Positions 57,330-64,000 of a stretch of 64,000 nt of DNA are shown here, piece by piece (the stretch's first letter is position 1; the number at the start of each line of letters is the position of its first letter). Location: the NCBI RefSeq assembly GCF_023168325.1, contig NZ_AP025688.1, positions 992,001 through 1,056,000 of the forward strand. The letters run 5' to 3'. The notes beneath the pieces were generated by a model that worked only from the letters and a program-made list of their open reading frames with translations, was not told the DNA's origin and ran no database searches. Origin of the DNA: Tsukamurella sp. PLM1. Lineage in GTDB: Bacteria; Actinomycetota; Actinomycetes; Mycobacteriales; Mycobacteriaceae. A program made the position numbers and the translations under genes.

Positions 57330-58054
57330 ATGCCCACCACCGCCGTTCCCGTCCTGCCCTGCGTCGATCCCGAGGCCGTTCGCGACTTCTACACCGCGCT
57401 CGGCTTCGAGTGCACCGGCTATCAGGTGCGCCCGTACCTCTACCTCGCGTTCACGCGCGACGGAGCCGACGTCCACTTCGGGCGCTTCGCCCGCGACGCG
57501 GACGACACCGGGATCTGCTTGCTGCTCGTCGACGACGTGGCCGCTGAGCACGCGGCGTTCAAGGCTGCGATCAAGGGTCTGCTGGGCAGGGTGCCCGCCT
57601 CTGGGAGCCGCGGCTCACCCGGTTCCGCCCCGGTGCATCCAGGTTCACGCTCGTTGATCCGTCGGGAAATCAGCTCCTGATCATTCAGAAGGACGAGGAG
57701 GAGTTCGAGTACGGCGGTGGGAAGGAACTTTCGGGGCTCGCGAAGGCCCTGGACAACGCCCGCATCCTCAGCGGCTTCAAGAATGACGACAAGGCTGCAT
57801 ACCGAGCCCTGACGTCGGCGCTGCGTCGACCGAAGGAGGGGGACACGAACATCGAACGCGCGCACGCCCTGGCCTTCCTCCTGGAACTCGCGACACCGGC
57901 GGGACGTCAAGAGGACGTGCCGGGTCTCGTAGAGGAACTGCGCGCTCTGCCGGTGACGCCGGAGGAACTCGACAGGGCACTCGCGGGTGCTGCCGATCCG
58001 GTCGCACTCCGCGCCCTGCTCGGTGATGACGGCCGGCGAGGATCCGACTGTTGA
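57330..58054 (+). CDS. VOC family protein with C-terminal helical extension (frameshifted near 57600)
   Basis: About 241 residues. The first about 115 form a bleomycin-resistance-like VOC domain (LPCVDPEAVRDFYTALGFECTGYQVRPYLYLAF; then, after restoring one base near 57600, WEPRLTRFRPGASRFTLVDPSGNQLLI). The last about 115 residues are an Ala/Leu-rich helical region (GLAKALDNARILSGFKNDDKAAYRALTSALRRP) resembling a TPR-like fold. TAGCGT ends 7 bp before the ATG, so the mRNA is probably leaderless. The ligand is unknown. Confidence 0.75.
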
Positions 58055-58139
58055 AGTCCGGCGGCGAATATCCGCTTCCTCTGCGGACGGAACGTCCAGC
58101 GACTTTACTTGAGGCGCCGACCAACCATCCGGAGGAACC

Positions 58140-59555
58140 ATGACCGTTGCACCATGGCCAGCGCAGTCCGGGACCGGCCGACGACATCACGTCGTCATCG
58201 TCGGATCCGGGTTCGGAGGGCTGACCGCCGCCCAGTCGCTCAAGGACGCCGACGTCGATGTCACCCTGATCGCGAAGACCACGAGCCATCTGTTCCAGCC
58301 GCTCCTGTACCAGGTGGCCACCGGTATCCTGTCCGAGGGCGAGATCGCTCCGACCACGCGGCTCGTGCTGCGGGACCAGGACAACGTCCGGGTGGTGCTC
58401 GGCGAGGTCGAGGACGTGAACCTCGAGGCGAAGACGGTGACGTCGAGGTTGATGACGATGGAGACGGTGACGCCGTTCGACAGCGTGATCGTGGCGGCGG
58501 GGGCGCAGCAGTCGTACTTCGGCAACGACCACTTCGCGATGTTCGCGCCCGGCATGAAGACCATCGACGACGCGCTCGAGCTGCGGGGGCGGATCCTGGG
58601 CGCGTTCGAGGCCGCGGAGGTGTCGACCGACGAGGCCGAGCGCCACCGACGGCTCACGTTCGTGGTCGTCGGCGCCGGACCGACCGGCGTCGAGCTGGCC
58701 GGGCAGATCGCCGAACTGGCGCAGCGCACGCTGGTGGGCGCGTTCCGCACGATCAACCCGTCGGACTGCCGGGTGATCCTGCTGGACGCGGCGCCCGCGG
58801 TGCTCCCGCCCATGGGCCCCAAGCTGGGGAAGAAGGTGCAGACCAGCCTCGAGGAGCTCGGGGTGGAGGTCCAGCTGAACGCCATGGTGTCGGAGGTCGA
58901 CTATCAGGGGATCACCGTCAGGGAGAAGGACGGCACCGAGCGGCGGATCGAGTGCGCGTGCAAGGTGTGGTCCGCCGGCGTACAGGGCAACCCGCTGGGG
59001 AAGTTGATCGCGGACCAGGTGGACGGCGTCGAGGTCGACCGCGCGGGCCGCGTCGTCGTCGAGCCCGACCTGACGGTCAAGGGGCACCCGTACGTCTTCG
59101 TCATCGGCGACCTGATGTTCGTCGAGGGCGTTCCCGGCATGGCGCAGGGGGCGATCCAGGGTGCCAAGTACGCGACGAAACTCATCAAGGCGTCGGTCGA
59201 GGGGCGCGACGCCCCGGCGAACCGGAAGCCGTTCAAGTACTTCGACAAGGGCAGCATGGCGACGGTGTCGCGGTTCGACGCCGTGGTCAAGGTCGGGAAG
59301 ATCGAGTTCGGCGGTTTCCTTGCCTGGCTGATGTGGCTCGCGCTGCACCTGGTGTATCTGGTCGGCTTCAAGAACCGGTTCTCCACGCTGCTGACCTGGC
59401 TCGTCACGTTCTCGAGTCGCGGCCGCGGCCAGATGGCCATCACCAGCCAGATGGTCTACGCGCGGTTGGCGATGCACCAGCTCCGGACGGCGCAGGGGGA
59501 ACTGGCCGCGGTCGAGGAGGCGGAAGAAGCGGAGCGGGCCGAGGACTCGGCGTAG
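58140..59555 (+). CDS. ndh: type II NADH dehydrogenase
   Basis: A 471-residue non-proton-pumping NADH:quinone oxidoreductase. The FAD motif is HVVIVGSGFGGLTAAQSLKDADVDVTLI and the NADH motif FVVVGAGPTGVELAGQIAELAQRTL. Quinone-site residues lie in QPLLYQVATGILSEGEIAPTTR, and the second FAD contact is YVFVIGDLMFVEG. The C-terminal LAWLMWLALHLVYLVGFKNRFSTLLTW is a membrane-associating amphipathic stretch. It is a main respiratory entry point in mycolata. GGAGGAACC precedes the ATG. Confidence 0.93.
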   Translation: MTVAPWPAQSGTGRRHHVVIVGSGFGGLTAAQSLKDADVDVTLIAKTTSHLFQPLLYQVATGILSEGEIAPTTRLVLRDQDNVRVVLGEVEDVNLEAKTVTSRLMTMETVTPFDSVIVAAGAQQSYFGNDHFAMFAPGMKTIDDALELRGRILGAFEAAEVSTDEAERHRRLTFVVVGAGPTGVELAGQIAELAQRTLVGAFRTINPSDCRVILLDAAPAVLPPMGPKLGKKVQTSLEELGVEVQLNAMVSEVDYQGITVREKDGTERRIECACKVWSAGVQGNPLGKLIADQVDGVEVDRAGRVVVEPDLTVKGHPYVFVIGDLMFVEGVPGMAQGAIQGAKYATKLIKASVEGRDAPANRKPFKYFDKGSMATVSRFDAVVKVGKIEFGGFLAWLMWLALHLVYLVGFKNRFSTLLTWLVTFSSRGRGQMAITSQMVYARLAMHQLRTAQGELAAVEEAEEAERAEDSA

Positions 59556-59598
59556 TCGAGCCGGCGGTGCGCGCGGGCGGCGCACCGTCGGCCCCGTG

Positions 59599-59796
59599 TC
59601 ACGCGACGCGCGTGCGTTCCGGGTTGGCGCGCACCGCCTTCAGCGACTTCTGGAGCTCCTTCTTGGTCGCGCCGTGGGCGGCGAGCCGGTTGAGCTTGTG
59701 AATCACCACGGGGCACTTCATGCACCGCGTCTTCTTGCGGCAGCACTTCTTCTTGGGCTTGCTGCCCACGAGTTTGTGCGCCTTGGTCTTACTCAT
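59599..59796 (-). CDS. small basic Cys-rich protein under an iron box
   Basis: A 65-residue, very basic protein. The cysteine pattern KKCCRKKTRCMKCPVV (CC-N5-C-N2-C) could bind a metal or an Fe-S cluster. The rest is Lys/Arg-rich (LNRLAAHGATKKELQKSLKAVRANPERTRVA). I do not know a function. The promoter TTGACA...TAACCT is overlapped by an IdeR/DtxR-like box (59802-59820), and the -10 lies 7 bp before the ATG, so the mRNA is leaderless and probably iron-repressed. Confidence 0.65.
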   Translation of the reverse strand: MSKTKAHKLVGSKPKKKCCRKKTRCMKCPVVIHKLNRLAAHGATKKELQKSLKAVRANPERTRVA

Positions 59797-59801
59797 GTTT
59801 C

Positions 59802-59820
59802 AAAGGTTAGCGCAACCTAA
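59802..59820 (-). promoter_or_regulatory. IdeR/DtxR-type iron box
   Basis: On the minus strand TTAGGTTGCGCTAACCTTT matches the IdeR consensus TTAGGTTAGGCTAACCTAA at 15 of 19 positions, with both TTAGGTT and CTAACCT arms intact. It overlaps the -10 box TAACCT of the small Cys-rich gene. Binding of Fe-IdeR here would block its transcription when iron is plentiful. Confidence 0.7.
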
Positions 59821-59881
59821 TGAGAAGTTGTCAATCGTCACACCCCGCTGCTTCGATTCGGGCCCGAACGGTGGTTCCCCT

Positions 59882-59956
59882 TAAACTGGCATCGACCAGG
59901 CGTGTCCGTACGCCCCCTTCTTCGTGTCCGCGTGATGGATTCACGCGTGCGCGGAC
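59882..59956 (+). promoter_or_regulatory. typA promoter and structured 5' leader
   Basis: A TAAACT -10 box (59882-59887) gives a predicted leader of about 85 nt, unlike the leaderless genes nearby. GTCCGCG (59926-59932) pairs with CGCGGAC (59950-59956), with a further CGTG/CACG pair inside, 21 nt before the GTG. The stem may modulate ribosome access, for example with temperature. Confidence 0.4.
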
Positions 59957-59977
59957 GCCAACCGCAGGAGAACCCTT

Positions 59978-61885
<1,908 letters not shown>

Positions 61886-61910
61886 CCCGCACCGGGGTGG
61901 CGGGGACGCG

Positions 61911-61931
61911 TCCCGACGGTGCCCGTCGGGA
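61911..61931 (+). terminator. hairpin containing the 9-mer CGACGGTGC, after typA
   Basis: TCCCGACGG and CCGTCGGGA form a perfect 9-bp stem with the 3-base loop TGC, 25 bp past the typA stop. The left arm and loop include the overrepresented 9-mer. In Neisseria and Haemophilus, uptake sequences often occur as such hairpins at gene ends. Confidence 0.55.
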
Positions 61932-61968
61932 CCGGGAACGACGGGACGGCAACGGGAAGGGAGCGGCG

Positions 61969-63823
61969 GTGCGGCGACGGTCGAAAGGCCTGACGGTGGC
62001 GTCGGTCCTGCTCGCGGCCACCCTCACCGGCTGCGTCGCCGACCCGCCCCCGGCGGTGCCGGGGTCCGAGACGTCGGCGCCGCCGCAGGCGCCCACGACC
62101 ACCGGCGCGACCGTGCAGGTGGCGATCGACTCCCTGGGGGCGGGATTCAATCCGCACCTGGCGTCGAACTCCTCGTCCGCGGCGCGGGCGCTCGCGGCGA
62201 TGACCCTGCCGAGCGCGTTCCGAGAGGTCCGGGGCCCGACGGTCGCGTCGAACTGGTGCAGAACACCGACCTGGTGCCAACGGTCGAGCGGCCCGCCCCA
62301 CTCCAGATCGTGTACACCATCCGGCAGGACGCGCAGTGGTCCGACGGCGCGCCCATCGCCGCCGAGGACTTCGTGTACCTCTGGCAGTCGATGATCACCG
62401 CCCCCGACACCGTGGGCTCCGCGCCGTACCGGCAGATCGAGTCGGTGTCGTCGGGCGCCGGCGGCAAGCAGGTGATCGTCCAGCTCAAGGCCCCGCTGCC
62501 CGGGTGGCGCACGCTGTTCCAGAATCTGCTGCCCAGCCATCTCGTCAAGGGCTCACCCGGCGGGTTCAACGGCGCGATGCGCGAGAAGATCCCCGCGTCC
62601 GGCGCCGGCTACCTGGTCAAGAAGGTCGACGTGGCGCGCGACGAGGTGACTCTCGAGCGCAACGACCGGTACTGGATGAAGCCCGCCCTGGTCGACCGGA
62701 TCGTGCTCCGCCGTGGCGGCAGCGACGCGCAGCTCGCGAACTCGGTGCGCACCGGCGACGTGCAGGTGGTCGCCGTGCACGGCGGACCGTCGCTGCTCGC
62801 CCAACTGACGTCGATCTACCAGGTCCGCGCCATCGAGCAGGTCGATCCGCGGGTGTTGTCGCTGACGCTCAACACGCGGTCGAAGTTCCTCGCGGACGTC
62901 GCCGTGCGCCGTGCGCTGCTCGACGCGATCAACGTGGATCTGCTCACCACCGTCGGCTCCGGCGGCGACTCGGTGCGGCCCGCCCGCGCGCAGGTGCTGG
63001 CACCGTCGGACCCCGGGTACGCGCCGACGATGCCCGCCCGGCCCGCGCCGGCCGAGGCGAAGGTCAAATTGGAGCGGGCCCTGGCCGGGGCGGGTTACTC
63101 GCTGCAGGACGCGCCCATCCCGCCCAGTCAGAGCGTCCCGCCCACGCCGCCGCCCAGCGCCCCGACGACGACTTCCGCGCCGTCGAGCAGCGACCCGTCG
63201 GCGCTGCCGGTGCCGCCGTCGCCGTCGCCGGGGAGAACGTCCAGCAGTACGTCCGTGACGGCGTACCGATGTTCCTGCGGATCGGTGTGCCGCAGGGCAA
63301 TACGGCCGCCTTCGCGGTGGCGAGCAACGCGACCGACCAGTTGCGGGCCATGGGCGTGTTCGCGTCCGTGGTGGCGCTCGAGCCGCAGGTGCTCGCCGGG
63401 ACGGCCCTGCTCGACGGTGCCGTCGACGCGGTCGTGGGCTGGTCGGGGACCGGCCCCAGCCCGGTCGAGCGGTTCGCCGGACGGGTCGAGTGCCCGCCGC
63501 TGCCGTCCGAGTCGTCGGCCACCCCGACGCCGACACCGTCGGCCGTCCCTGACCTGCAGAACGATCCGGCTGCGACCACCGTCGGCGGGAACCTGGCCGG
63601 CCTGTGCGACGAGGAGTTGCAGGCGCTGGCCTTCGACGGCCTGCAGGGCGGCGCGGTCGACCTCGCGGAGATCGACGCGGAACTGTGGGAGCGCGCGACC
63701 GTGCTGCCGATCCTGCAGGACGTCACGCTGACGGCCGTCGCCCCGACGGTGCAGGGCGTCGCGCTCGAGGGCCCGCCGCGCGACGGCGTCTTCAGCGGCG
63801 TCGAAGGGTGGACGCGGAAGTGA
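61969..63823 (+). CDS. lpqW: LpqW-like ABC-type peptide-binding lipoprotein (frameshifted near 62240 and 63228)
   Basis: About 618 residues. A GTG start gives [24 protein letters not shown], a lipoprotein signal with lipobox LTGC. The SBP_bac_5 fold follows: [52 protein letters not shown]; and [21 protein letters not shown] Pro/Thr/Ser-rich linker lies near residue 400. Both breaks are repaired by one G, in GGGGCCC and CCGGGGAG. In mycobacteria LpqW, at this same locus, tunes PIM/lipoarabinomannan synthesis and no longer transports. Its stop overlaps mshB (GTGA). Confidence 0.88.
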
Positions 63824-64000
63824 CCGCGGCGCGCAGGCTGCTGCTGGTGCACGCGCACCCCGACGACGAGACGATCACCACCGGGGGCACGATCGCGCGG
63901 TACCTCGCCGAGGGCGCCGACGTGACGGTGGTGACGTGCACGCTGGGCGAGGAGGGCGAGGTGATGGAGCCGCGGTTCGCCGAGCTCACCTCCGAGAACG
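63820..64000 (+). CDS. mshB: mycothiol biosynthesis deacetylase MshB (5' part, cut by window end)
   Basis: The first 60 codons of a LmbE-family deacetylase. [42 protein letters not shown] contains the AHPDDE zinc-binding motif of MshB, which deacetylates GlcNAc-inositol in mycothiol synthesis. The GTG start overlaps the lpqW stop by 4 bp. The gene runs off the window. Confidence 0.9.
   Translation, partial: MTAARRLLLVHAHPDDETITTGGTIARYLAEGADVTVVTCTLGEEGEVMEPRFAELTSEN

Noticed and set aside
63481-63545. Extra copies of the 9-mer in the lpqW Pro/Thr linker
   Set aside because: The sites read ACACCGTCG or CCACCGTCG and miss the first base, so they were not counted.

Overview
The window is high-GC actinobacterial DNA, and the gene content points to a mycolic-acid-containing actinomycete (Mycobacteriales, Tsukamurella/Gordonia-like). 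The right end has the order typA, lpqW-like lipoprotein, mshB, which is the mycobacterial order, and mshB implies mycothiol. An IdeR/DtxR-type iron box, leaderless promoters with TANNNT -10 boxes, a WS/DGAT-type acyltransferase and many ECF, TetR and MarR regulators fit the same group. The genus cannot be fixed from the sequence alone. I see no insertion sequence, phage gene, CRISPR array or rRNA. The only tRNA is tRNA-Sec.

Layout. (1) 1-17.6 kb: small regulator/enzyme pairs. These are a TetR-divergent FAD monooxygenase, MarR-divergent DJ-1/PfpI protein, MerR-divergent NAD(P)H:quinone reductase, an ECF sigma factor with a DGPF partner, an OFA-family oxalate/formate-type MFS carrier, and an ECF sigma factor overlapping a DUF4349 membrane protein. 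(2) 17.6-28.1 kb: a formate oxidation and selenocysteine island. It holds a molybdopterin formate dehydrogenase alpha subunit with an in-frame UGA and an E. coli-like SECIS hairpin, a four-cluster ferredoxin subunit, an NrfD-type membrane anchor, selD on the opposite strand, tRNA-Sec (selC), selA and selB. Everything for making and inserting selenocysteine is within 10 kb of the one gene here that needs it. (3) 28.2-35.5 kb: a valine/isobutyrate-type catabolic cluster. An acyl-CoA synthetase is divergent from mmsA, acyl-CoA dehydrogenase, mmsB and a MarR regulator, with a perfect 18-bp palindrome in the divergent promoter. (4) 35.6-44.2 kb: central carbon genes. These are gap-pyk, a ROK repressor divergent from glycogen phosphorylase, a ROK kinase, and an acyltransferase-like protein with overlapping start and stop codons. 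(5) 44.2-59.6 kb: LacI regulator and MFS exporter around a perfect operator palindrome, CPBP protease, GT87 mannosyltransferase, a thiamine-type ABC transporter coupled to a GMC alcohol oxidase, a CDF transporter, a YghZ-type aldo-keto reductase, and type II NADH dehydrogenase. (6) 59.6-64 kb: an iron-box-controlled small Cys-rich protein, typA, lpqW, and the start of mshB.

Two window-wide observations matter for anyone reading the annotation. First, about 20 genes, including pyk, glk, selA, selB and lpqW, are broken by frameshifts. All can be explained by missing bases, mostly in runs of G or C, so these are most likely consensus errors and not pseudogenes. I annotate each as one gene and note the junction. 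Second, the 9-mer CGACGGTGC occurs about 51 times on the two strands by my hand count, where base composition predicts about 2. It resembles an uptake-sequence or other genome-wide signal and is not explained by the genes.
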